Source: Rhodopseudomonas faecalis
Lineage (GTDB): Bacteria; Pseudomonadota; Alphaproteobacteria; Rhizobiales; Xanthobacteraceae
NCBI RefSeq assembly: GCF_003217325.1
Contig: NZ_QJTI01000006.1
Location: forward strand, 1 to 64,000
Reading direction: 5' to 3'
DNA length: 64,000 bases
Below, piece by piece: positions 35,403-45,336 of the stretch. The notes beneath the pieces are model-generated. The model worked only from the letters and a program-made list of their open reading frames with translations, was not told the DNA's origin and made no database searches. The translations under genes and the position numbers were made by a program. Position 1 is the first letter of the stretch. Every line of letters begins with the position of its first letter.

Positions 35403-37808
35403 ATGCTCAAGATCTATACTTGCTTAGCTGTGGACCACGACCTCCGCCTGCTGGTGGTGGCCTCGGCGATTTGCCTGTTTGTGTCGACCGTCGGGGTCGC
35501 CCTGTTCAACCGGGCCAGGGCCGCATCCGGTCGCATGCAACTCGTCTGGCTGACTTTCGTCGCGATGTCGGCCGGATTTGGTGTCTGGTCGACCCACTTC
35601 ATCGCCATGCTGGCCTATATCCCGGCGGCCCAGGCCAGCTATGACCCAGGCTTGACGCTGGTGTCGCTGGCGCTGGCCATATTGGTGATCGGCGCCGGCG
35701 CCGCGATTGCGTTGGTCGGTCCGTCGATCTGGTACGTCGCAACGGGTGGCGCGGTTGTCGGTCTCGGTTTTGCGGCCATGCATTTCTGCGGCGTTACCGC
35801 AGTGCAGCGTCCGGCACTGATGATCGCCTCGCCAGAATACGCCTCTCTCGCGGCGACATTGGGGGTGTCGCTGTCGATCCCGGCCGCTGTGATCGCGGTA
35901 CGCCGTGACGACATCATTCACACCGTTATCGCCGCACTGCTGTTCTCGCTGGCGATCCTGTCGCTGCATTTCACGGCGATGGCCTCGCTTGCAGCCGTGC
36001 CTGATCCCGATCAGCTGACAATCGACTCGTCGATGTCCGCCGCCACATTGGCGCTCGTGATCGCGGGCGCCGCAGCCGCCATTCTTGGCGGCTGCCTGAT
36101 CGCGGCGCTGATCGACCGCCGTTCGTCGAGCGTCATTCAACGGCAAAAAATGCTGCTCGACATCGCCACCGAGAACATTCCGCAGGCACTGTGCATGTTC
36201 GACGCCGAAGGACGGGCGAAGCTGTTCAATACCCGCTATGCCGCGCTGATCGACATCGATCCGGAGCAGCTGAAGGGCATGAAGCTCACCGATCAGTTCC
36301 AGCTGCGCAAGACACGCGGACAGTTTGCTGGCGATCCCGAAGCGACCTTCAACGCGATCCTCACCGACATCAACTCCGGTGAGATGGTATCGCGCACCGA
36401 TCAATCGGTGCTGCCCGGCCACGTGTTGCGCATCATCGAACAGCCGCTGCCGGATGGCGGCTGGGTTGCGACCATCGAGGACATCACCGAATGGCGAAAG
36501 ACCCAGGAACGCATGGTGCATCTGGCGCGCCATGACTCGCTGACCGATCTGCCCAACCGCTTTACGCTGCGCGAGGAGCTCGATCGCGCGCTGCGCTATT
36601 CCCGGCGCGAGACCGGGGTCGCGATCCTCTACATCGACCTCGATCATTTCAAGGAGATCAACGACACGCTCGGCCATCCGATCGGCGACGCCCTTCTGAT
36701 CGAGGTCGGCCGTCGGCTGGTCGGCTGCGTGCGCGGCGAAGACACCGTGGCGCGGCTCGGCGGTGATGAATTCGCCATCATCCAGATGAGCCACCACGAT
36801 CCGGAATCCGACGCCGCGGCGCTGGCGATGCGGATCGTCAGCGTGATCAGCATGCCTTACGAGATCCAGGGACACCATATCAGCATCGGCACCAGCATCG
36901 GCATCGCGCTGGCGCCGGCCGATGGCAGCGAACCCGATCAATTGATCAAGAATGCTGACCTCGCGCTGTACCGTGCCAAGTCTGAAGGCCGGGGCGGCTA
37001 TCGGTTCTTCGAGCTGGATATGGATGCTCACGCTCAGACGCGCCGGCTGCTGACCACCGAGCTGCGGCTGGCGCTGGCGCGCGGTGAATTCACCCTGCGC
37101 TATCAGCCGATCCGAGACACGGAAAGCAACCGCATCCTGTGCTTTGAAGCGTTGCTGCGCTGGGAGCACCCGACCCGCGGCACGCTGCTGCCCGATCAAT
37201 TCCTCGATCTGGCTGAAGACACCGGGCTGATCATCCCGATCGGCGACTGGGTGCTGCAGACCGCCTGCACTGACGCTATGCAATGGCATAGCGACGTCGG
37301 CGTTGCGGTGAATCTGTCGGCTTCGCAATTCCGGCACCCGCACCTAGTGCCATCGGTGGCCGCCGCGCTATCGTCCTCTGGGCTGGAGCCGCGTCGGCTG
37401 GAGCTGGAAATCAGGGAATCGGTGCTGCTGCGTGAAGCGACCACAGCACCCGCGACCTTGAAGGCGCTGCGGGCGCTCGGCGTGCAATTGTCGATGGACA
37501 ATTTCGGCGCCGGCTACTCGCTGCTGAACTCGCTCAACACCTTTGTTTTCGACCGGGTCAAGATCGACCGCAGCTTCATCCCGGAGATCGACCGCAGCAG
37601 CGATGCGCTCTCAACCTTGAGCGCGGTCACGGGTCTTGGCAAACGGCTCGGCCGGGTCACGGCCGCAACCGGCGTGGAGAACGCCGAACAGTTGCGGCTG
37701 TTGCGGCTCGCCGGCTGCTCCGAAATCCAGGGCCTGGTGGTCAGCCCGCCCTGCACGGCGGCGGAAATGAAGCGCCTCGCCAAGCACGACGACCGGTTCG
37801 TGGCCTGA
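35403..37808 (+). CDS. MHYT-PAS-GGDEF-EAL c-di-GMP signalling protein with degenerate EAL
   Basis: This 801-residue membrane protein has a seven-helix MHYT sensor (about 12-238; STHFIAM, AAMHFCG and LHFTAM carry the His/Met motifs). A PAS-like domain (about 250-365), GGDEF (about 372-535) and EAL (about 548-795) follow. GGDEF is intact (453-457) with I-site RGED (444-447), so diguanylate cyclase activity with feedback inhibition is plausible. In EAL, E582, N637, E672, D699, K720 and Q776 are kept. The second Asp of DDFG is Asn700 and the Glu of EGVE is Thr756, so phosphodiesterase activity is doubtful. The start at 35403 matches the MHYT family N terminus; about 300 bp upstream are gene-free. 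Confidence 0.93.
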   Translation: MLKIYTCLAVDHDLRLLVVASAICLFVSTVGVALFNRARAASGRMQLVWLTFVAMSAGFGVWSTHFIAMLAYIPAAQASYDPGLTLVSLALAILVIGAGAAIALVGPSIWYVATGGAVVGLGFAAMHFCGVTAVQRPALMIASPEYASLAATLGVSLSIPAAVIAVRRDDIIHTVIAALLFSLAILSLHFTAMASLAAVPDPDQLTIDSSMSAATLALVIAGAAAAILGGCLIAALIDRRSSSVIQRQKMLLDIATENIPQALCMFDAEGRAKLFNTRYAALIDIDPEQLKGMKLTDQFQLRKTRGQFAGDPEATFNAILTDINSGEMVSRTDQSVLPGHVLRIIEQPLPDGGWVATIEDITEWRKTQERMVHLARHDSLTDLPNRFTLREELDRALRYSRRETGVAILYIDLDHFKEINDTLGHPIGDALLIEVGRRLVGCVRGEDTVARLGGDEFAIIQMSHHDPESDAAALAMRIVSVISMPYEIQGHHISIGTSIGIALAPADGSEPDQLIKNADLALYRAKSEGRGGYRFFELDMDAHAQTRRLLTTELRLALARGEFTLRYQPIRDTESNRILCFEALLRWEHPTRGTLLPDQFLDLAEDTGLIIPIGDWVLQTACTDAMQWHSDVGVAVNLSASQFRHPHLVPSVAAALSSSGLEPRRLELEIRESVLLREATTAPATLKALRALGVQLSMDNFGAGYSLLNSLNTFVFDRVKIDRSFIPEIDRSSDALSTLSAVTGLGKRLGRVTAATGVENAEQLRLLRLAGCSEIQGLVVSPPCTAAEMKRLAKHDDRFVA

Positions 37809-37820
37809 TCGGCTGCGCCG

Positions 37821-38183
37821 CTACATATTCGCCAGCCACAGCAGAAACAGCACGAAGCCGGCAGCGCCGAAGCTGGAATGGGTGGCGACCACGATATTGG
37901 CCGACATCGCCGAACGGCGCGCGATCATCGCGCCAGTAAGCCCGGTGAACATCGCGATGCCGAACAGCGCGGCGGCGGCGATGCCGAGTTGCCCGGTGCT
38001 TTCGGGCGCACCTGCGGGGGTGCCGCGCATCAGCATGATCAGCAATTCCAGCCCGCCCATGCCGAGCAATAGGTGGACGCCGATGATCACCGACTTACGT
38101 TCGCGGCGCAGGAAAGCCAGCACCAGATACAGTCCGAGCAGCAGCGATGCCGTCAGCATCCCCAGCACGGGCAGTACAGTCAT
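37821..38183 (-). CDS. Small four-helix membrane protein
   Basis: This 120-residue protein has four hydrophobic segments (about 4-24, 32-52, 66-88, 98-119) and a short RRERK loop. I do not recognise the family; the layout recalls small DoxX-like or ABC-anchor-like proteins, but no motif confirms this. The ATG at 38183 is chosen because it opens directly on the first helix; a start at 38228 adds 15 polar residues. It converges on the MHYT gene with 12 bp between stops. Confidence 0.65.
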   Translation of the reverse strand: MTVLPVLGMLTASLLLGLYLVLAFLRRERKSVIIGVHLLLGMGGLELLIMLMRGTPAGAPESTGQLGIAAAALFGIAMFTGLTGAMIARRSAMSANIVVATHSSFGAAGFVLFLLWLANM

Positions 38184-38299
38184 GTTTGACGATCTCCGTT
38201 CGCAACCACCGCCATTGAAGGTCGGCACGCCGGGAGCGTCAACCGCGTTTCAGGCGAGGATGCGGTCTGCCCCCTCGCCAGGCCATCACGCTTTGGCGA

Positions 38300-38908
38300 T
38301 CAGGACTGACCCGGCTTACGCGCCGTGACGTGGAGGAACTGCGCGGCTTCCTGATCGAACCCCTTGCCGTCGCTGGTGCCGACCACCAGCGACGACCAGC
38401 GGCCGGCCTCCGCATAGCGTTCGCGCAGCCAGAGTTCGGACGGGTAGTTGTAGTAACGCGAGAACTTGTCGCGTCCTTCGCCCTCGCCCGATTTGAAGCT
38501 GGCGTAGAACAGCCCGCCCGGCTTGAGCGCCCGCCACACTCGCGCCAGCACCGCGGACAGTTCGCTACGTGGCACATGCAGCAGGCAGGCATAGGCCCAC
38601 ACGCCGTCATAAGCATCGACGGCCTCCAGCTCGTGGAACAGCATGGTCGCGACCGGCCGTCCCAGCCGCTGCGCCGCTTTCGCCGCCAGCTCCGGCGAGC
38701 CGTCGGTGGCGTGCACGTCGAACCCGGCCTGCAACATCACCTCGGCCTGATAGCCGGCCCCGCACCCAAGTTCGAGGATCGAACCGCCTGGCGGCAGCGC
38801 TTCCAGAAACGTGGTCAGCGGCCCCGCCAGCGGCGGCTTGCGTCCCTCATAGCTGTCGGCATGGCCCTGGTAGAACCGCAGGGTGTCCTGATCGACCGCG
38901 CCGCTCAT
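38300..38908 (-). CDS. Class I SAM-dependent methyltransferase
   Basis: This 202-residue Methyltransf_11/25-type protein has motif I ILELGCGAGYQAE (44-56), the acidic loop end DVHATDGSPEL, and LKPGGLFYASF as motif III. The substrate is not predictable. Its ATG overlaps the argC stop (ATGA at 38908-38905), suggesting translational coupling with argC even though no pathway link is known. The overlapping gene pair is recorded from sequence. Confidence 0.88.
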   Translation of the reverse strand: MSGAVDQDTLRFYQGHADSYEGRKPPLAGPLTTFLEALPPGGSILELGCGAGYQAEVMLQAGFDVHATDGSPELAAKAAQRLGRPVATMLFHELEAVDAYDGVWAYACLLHVPRSELSAVLARVWRALKPGGLFYASFKSGEGEGRDKFSRYYNYPSELWLRERYAEAGRWSSLVVGTSDGKGFDQEAAQFLHVTARKPGQS

Positions 38909-39963
38909 GGGAACACCGCCGGCTGATCGATGCCCACGGTCTCGGCGAAGCCGAGCAGCAGATTCATATTCTGCACCGCCTGCCCCGACGCGCCCTTGGT
39001 GAGATTGTCGAGCGTCGACACCACGATCGCCCGTCCCGGCACCCGATCGGCGGCAACGCCGATCATGGTCATGTTGGAGCCGCGCACATGCCGCGTTTGC
39101 GGCGTTTTTCCGAATGGCAGCACGTGCACGAAAGGCTCCTTGGCGTAGAACTCAGCAAGAATGGCGTGAAGGTCTTGGGCGGTGCGGCCGCGCCGGCCGC
39201 GCACATAGATGGTCGACAGGATGCCGCGATTGATCGGCAACAGATGCGGCGTGAACGACGGCGTCACCTCTTTGCCCGCGGCCTTGGAAAACTCCTGATC
39301 GAGTTCGGCCATGTGGCGGTGATGACCGACGCCATAGGCGTGAAAGCCCTCGGAGACTTCCGAAAACAGCATCTCTTCCTTGGCGGAGCGGCCGGCGCCG
39401 GTCATGCCCGACTTGGCATCGATCACGATCTCATCGGTCTCGATCGCCTTGGCTTTCAGCAGCGGCACCAGCGGAAGAATGGCGCACGACGTGTAGCAGC
39501 CGGGATTGGCGACCAGACGCGCCTTCTTGATATCGCGGCGATAAAGCTCCACCAGGCCGTACACCGCCTCCTGCTGCAGATCGAGCGCGTGGTGGGCGTG
39601 GCCGTACCACTTCTCATAGGCAGCCGGATCGGTAAGCCGGAAATCGGCGGACAGATCGACCACCTTGGTGTCGGGCGCCTTGCTCAGCAACTCCTGCACC
39701 ACCGTCTGGGTGGTGGCATGCGGCAGCGCACAAAACACCAGATCAAGGCCGGCCGCGGCCCAATCGACGCTGTCGATCGTCACCAATTGCGGCAGCTGGT
39801 AAGGCGCGAATTGCGGAAACACATCACCCATCATCTGCCCGGCGCGCCGGTCGGCGGTCAGCAGCCCGATCTCGACCTTGGGGTGTCGCAGCAGTAGCCG
39901 TACCAATTCCGCGCCGGTGTAGCCGGAAGCGCCGAGGATGCCGATCTTCTTCTTGTTACTCAT
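38905..39963 (-). CDS. argC: N-acetyl-gamma-glutamyl-phosphate reductase
   Basis: This 352-residue enzyme reduces N-acetylglutamyl phosphate to the semialdehyde in arginine synthesis. GILGASGYTGAELVRLL (8-24) is the NADP-binding motif and NPGCYTS contains catalytic Cys156. The length is that of type 1 ArgC. AGGAG precedes the ATG at 39963. In many alphaproteobacteria argC follows rpsI; here the upstream 750 bp hold no recognisable ribosomal gene. Confidence 0.96.
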   Translation of the reverse strand: MSNKKKIGILGASGYTGAELVRLLLRHPKVEIGLLTADRRAGQMMGDVFPQFAPYQLPQLVTIDSVDWAAAGLDLVFCALPHATTQTVVQELLSKAPDTKVVDLSADFRLTDPAAYEKWYGHAHHALDLQQEAVYGLVELYRRDIKKARLVANPGCYTSCAILPLVPLLKAKAIETDEIVIDAKSGMTGAGRSAKEEMLFSEVSEGFHAYGVGHHRHMAELDQEFSKAAGKEVTPSFTPHLLPINRGILSTIYVRGRRGRTAQDLHAILAEFYAKEPFVHVLPFGKTPQTRHVRGSNMTMIGVAADRVPGRAIVVSTLDNLTKGASGQAVQNMNLLLGFAETVGIDQPAVFP

Positions 39964-40715
39964 TCCGTATCTCCTGTCGGCTTGGCCGCAGCCTCAGCCC
40001 TGATCGATGCTGCAATCAGTTCAAGCCGCAGCGTTGGCACAGCTTCGGCGATCTGCCGCGCCCCGGGTCGGCCCCGTTGCATCTGCGCGGTCGTATCGAT
40101 GACGCGCCCGGTGCGGCGTTGCTGATCAACGGGGTTGTCAAAACACCCGGTCAAGCGATGGCTCCCCAGCGACTGTTTGGCGTTCACATGGCTCCTGGCC
40201 TCGTGCCGCTCGGATGTGCACACGGCCTGGCGCGGATTCGGTAGTCTTGAGGTTTCGAATGTTGCCATCACGGCGTCAAGAGACCGGGCCATGGCGCGCC
40301 GCCTGATCGCTGCCGGCGGCCCGGTGCGATGCACGTCACGGCGCAGCCGCCGCGTGCAGGCCGTGGGCGCAGCATCGGCGACACCCAAGGTGGCGGCATC
40401 CAATTCAGAGTGATGTGAAGCGATCATGACGGGCTCCTGAAAGTGAGCCACCGGACCTGATCGTTGAAAGGAGTTACCACACCTGCCGCGGACCGGATCC
40501 GGCGGCAGGGACGATGATTTCTATACGAAGTCGACCACCCATGCCGCGATGATGCGGCGGCGGCGCTGCGTGAGCTGGCAGGTCGGTGCAGAAATCATGG
40601 GCCCCGAATAAGTGCAGACCGGGTTGTGGTCAAGCACCCGCCAAGGCGATGCCTGCTCTGCACGCAGCGCGGAACTCAAGCCACGCACTGCAACCAATCA
40701 TGTGCCTTCATTTGG
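39964..40715. other. Unassigned 752-bp region upstream of argC
   Basis: No confident gene is visible. A minus-strand frame at 39960-40451 (163 codons, overlapping the argC start) and a plus-strand frame at 40135-40413 are open. Both have Arg/Ser-rich, non-protein-like composition and no recognised domain. A 25-codon minus-strand frame (40521-40598) is followed by the hairpin CCTGCCGC/GCGGCAGG (40483-40509). This could be an argC leader region, a decayed gene, or both. Confidence 0.4.
40521..40598 (-). CDS. Possible 25-residue leader peptide
   Basis: ATG at 40598 to TAG at 40521-40523 encodes 25 residues, with one Cys, four consecutive Arg (TQRRRR) and a hydrophobic end (IIAAWVVDFV). Eleven bases after the stop begins a GC-rich hairpin on the same strand. 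The Arg run upstream of an arginine-biosynthesis gene is suggestive of attenuation, but argC starts 560 bp further and no T tract follows the hairpin. No good RBS is visible, so this may be chance. Confidence 0.2.
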   Translation of the reverse strand: MISAPTCQLTQRRRRIIAAWVVDFV

Positions 40716-41246
40716 TCAGGTGCTGGACCACAGCCAGCCGATGATCAGCGACAGGCCATCGCCGAACAGCAGCAGCACTGCCGACCACACCAGCGCGGAC
40801 AGAAAGTTGGCGGTCTGGAATTGCCAATAAGGCATCTCGAAAATGCCGGCGGCCAGCGGCACCGAGGCGCGCAGCGGCCCAAAGAACCGGCCGATGAAGA
40901 TGCTCGGCACCCCCCATTTGCGCACAAAGGCCTCGCCGCGTGGCAGCAGCGTCGGGAACAGCGACAGCGGCCAGATCGCGGCGACCTGCTCCTTGTAGCG
41001 GTCGCCAAACCAATACGACACCCAGTCGCCGAGCGCGGCGCCAAGCGCGCCCGCCAGCCACACCGGCCAAAAACTGACGCCGCTGACCCCGATCAGCGCG
41101 CCGATGCCGACCAGGGCACCCCAGGCCGGAACCAGTAGCGACACAAATGCGATTGATTCACCGAACGCCAGCAGAAATACCACTGGCGCCGCCCAGACCT
41201 GATGCGTGCGTACGAACGCAATCAGGTCCTGTACCGCGGCTTCCAT
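40716..41246 (-). CDS. DedA/VTT-family membrane protein
   Basis: This 176-residue protein has the DedA pattern. FGESIAFVSLLVPAWGALVG lies near the N terminus, GDWVSYWFGDRY follows, and RFFGPLRASVPLAAGIFEMP contains the conserved G-P-x-R segment with conserved Arg. At least four hydrophobic segments are present. DedA proteins are membrane reductants or lipid carrier flippases (undecaprenyl-phosphate or phosphatidylethanolamine), and subgroup assignment is not possible here. It is divergent from parE, with 232 bp between starts. Confidence 0.9.
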   Translation of the reverse strand: MEAAVQDLIAFVRTHQVWAAPVVFLLAFGESIAFVSLLVPAWGALVGIGALIGVSGVSFWPVWLAGALGAALGDWVSYWFGDRYKEQVAAIWPLSLFPTLLPRGEAFVRKWGVPSIFIGRFFGPLRASVPLAAGIFEMPYWQFQTANFLSALVWSAVLLLFGDGLSLIIGWLWSST

Positions 41247-41478
41247 CGTGCAACGTCCTCAAGTGGCGGCCGCGGAAACCCGACCCCCTCGCGCATCGAA
41301 CCCGTTCATCGGACCGATGTATGACACAGGTAATCTGCCGTCTGGGCTGGCTCAAGGCGCATCGCGTCACATCCCCGGTGTCGTCACAGCCGCGCTGGCG
41401 TCACATTTGCAACTCTTCCGTGGCATAGTCACGGACGCCGATTCGTGCCGGCACCTCTCACAAGACATATCAGGACTC

Positions 41479-43539
<2,061 letters not shown>

Positions 43540-43665
43540 CGCTACCGGTGCCGGTGCGAGCTGAGTTCGGACCGGCCTCCAGCCCCGTCGATAGGCTATT
43601 CTACAGGGTGATTGCGCGGCTCGCTGGGCCGCGCCATGATGGCGCTCTGATATGAGGAGCTCGCC

Positions 43666-43854
43666 ATGCGCACGCTGCTGCTGATTGTCGGCATCTTCAT
43701 TGTGCTGATCGGCCTGATCTGGACCGGCCAAGGCGCCGGCATTGTCCGCTGGCCGGTGCAGAGTTTTATGATCGATCAGTCGAAATGGATGCTCTATGGC
43801 GGCTTGACCGCGCTCGGCGGCGCGCTGCTGATCTTTCTGTCGCGGCGTTCATAG
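43666..43854 (+). CDS. 62-residue two-helix membrane protein
   Basis: A GAGGAG lies seven bases before ATG at 43666. The protein has two hydrophobic helices (about 3-20 and 42-58) joined by GAGIVRWPVQSFMIDQSKWM and ends in SRRS. I do not recognise a named family. It sits 126 bp after parE and 17 bp before the DUF6880-like gene, so it may belong to either transcript. Confidence 0.65.
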   Translation: MRTLLLIVGIFIVLIGLIWTGQGAGIVRWPVQSFMIDQSKWMLYGGLTALGGALLIFLSRRS

Positions 43855-43871
43855 CCGGATAATTCGTGATC

Positions 43872-45308
43872 ATGGCATCGAAAACAGCCTTGAAGGCAGA
43901 ACACCTTGAAACACTCGGCGCGCGGCGCCTCGCCGAGCTGCTTTTGGACATCACCGCCAACGACGCAACCGCGAAACGGCGGCTTCGACTCGAACTCACG
44001 GCCCTCACCGCACCCAAATCTATCGCTCCCGAAATCGGCAAGAGGCTCGGCCAAATTGCTCGCGCAAAAAGCTTTCTCGACGCGCGGAAGGTCAATGAAC
44101 TCGCTACCGATCTCGATGCGCAGCGCCGTGCAATCGTTGAGCGCGTCGCTGCGATCGATCCCACTGAAGCGTTGGATCTGATGTGGCGATTGGTCGAGAT
44201 GGCCGACGCTGTACTAGAACGCAGCGACGACAGCAACGGACGGCTGGACAAGCTCTTCAGCAGCGCCTGCCGCGACCTCGGGAAGCTTGCAGAAGCGGCA
44301 AAACCCGATCCGATCGCCCTGGCCGATCGCGCGCTCAGCATGCTGGAGAAGCATCACTTCAGTTCCTGTGAAAATCTGATCGAAACGATCAGCTCCTCGC
44401 TCGGGAGCACCGGCCTCCAATACTTGGGGCAGAAGCTGGTCGAATTGTCCAAACAGCCAGTGCTGCGCCCCGCCGACGAGGACCGAGAAGTGATAGGATG
44501 GGGATCGGGTGGCCCGATCTACCTCGACCAAGTCTTGGGAAGCGCTCGCGAGTCGATGATCCGCCGCAACCTCAAGATAATCGCAGACCTTCAAGGTGAC
44601 GTCGATTCCTACATCGCCCAGTACAGTAAGGAAGCACGAAAGCAGCCCGGAGTCGCCGCAGGTTTTGCACGGCGCTTGCTCGCAGCTGGCCGCGCCAATG
44701 ATGCGCTACGCGCCCTCGATGACGCCAAGCCGGTTCGACGCAACCTGTTCAATCTTCCTTGGGAAGACGCCAGGATCGAAGTACTCGATGCGCTCGGCCG
44801 CAGCGATGACGCGCAAGCCGGCCGATGGTTGTGCTTCGAGCAATTGTTGAGCCCAGAACATTTGCGCTCCTACCTCAAGGTCCTTCCGGATTTCGACGAT
44901 GTCGAAGCCGAACTTCGCGCGCTCGATTACGTCGAACGCTTTGAGTATTTCATGCCGGCTCTGGCATTTCTGGTATCGTGGCCCGCGCTTGATCGCGCCG
45001 CGCGCCTGGTGACGCGACGTGCCGCGGAGCTGCAAGGCGACCACTACGAACTTCTCTCACCAGCGGCTGATGCACTCGCCGGCAAGTATCCGCTCGCCGC
45101 AACGCTGGCGCTGCGAGCCATGATCGACTTCACCCTGATCCAGGGCCGCTCGGCCCGCTATCGCCATGCCGCGCGACATTTGTTGGAATGCGAGAGCTTG
45201 GCCAGCGCAATCACCGACTTCGGAGCTTTCGAGAGCCACGTCACGTACAAGACTCGCTTGCGCGTGGAGCACGGCCGCAAGACCGGCTTCTGGAGCCTTC
45301 TTTCCTGA
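43872..45308 (+). CDS. DUF6880-like helical protein of unknown function
   Basis: This 478-residue protein is predicted almost entirely helical. It starts ALKAEHLETLGARRLAELLL and contains ARKQPGVAAGFARRLLAAGR, NLPWEDARIEVLDALGR and RLVTRRAAEL-type repeats that resemble TPR/SEL-like or HEAT-like helices. The pattern recalls the DUF6880 family, to my recollection, but this needs a profile search. No enzyme motif is present. ATG at 43872 is used; a GTG two codons earlier is possible. It converges on the caspase-like gene with 28 bp between stops. Confidence 0.6.
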   Translation: MASKTALKAEHLETLGARRLAELLLDITANDATAKRRLRLELTALTAPKSIAPEIGKRLGQIARAKSFLDARKVNELATDLDAQRRAIVERVAAIDPTEALDLMWRLVEMADAVLERSDDSNGRLDKLFSSACRDLGKLAEAAKPDPIALADRALSMLEKHHFSSCENLIETISSSLGSTGLQYLGQKLVELSKQPVLRPADEDREVIGWGSGGPIYLDQVLGSARESMIRRNLKIIADLQGDVDSYIAQYSKEARKQPGVAAGFARRLLAAGRANDALRALDDAKPVRRNLFNLPWEDARIEVLDALGRSDDAQAGRWLCFEQLLSPEHLRSYLKVLPDFDDVEAELRALDYVERFEYFMPALAFLVSWPALDRAARLVTRRAAELQGDHYELLSPAADALAGKYPLAATLALRAMIDFTLIQGRSARYRHAARHLLECESLASAITDFGAFESHVTYKTRLRVEHGRKTGFWSLLS

Positions 45309-45336
45309 CGCGAAGTCGGCCGCTGCAACGTCGCAG

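Noticed and set aside
39960-40451. 163-codon minus-strand frame overlapping the argC start
   Set aside because: Arg/Ala/Ser-rich with no domain, no clear RBS and no protein-like hydrophobic pattern; such frames are expected by chance in GC-rich DNA.
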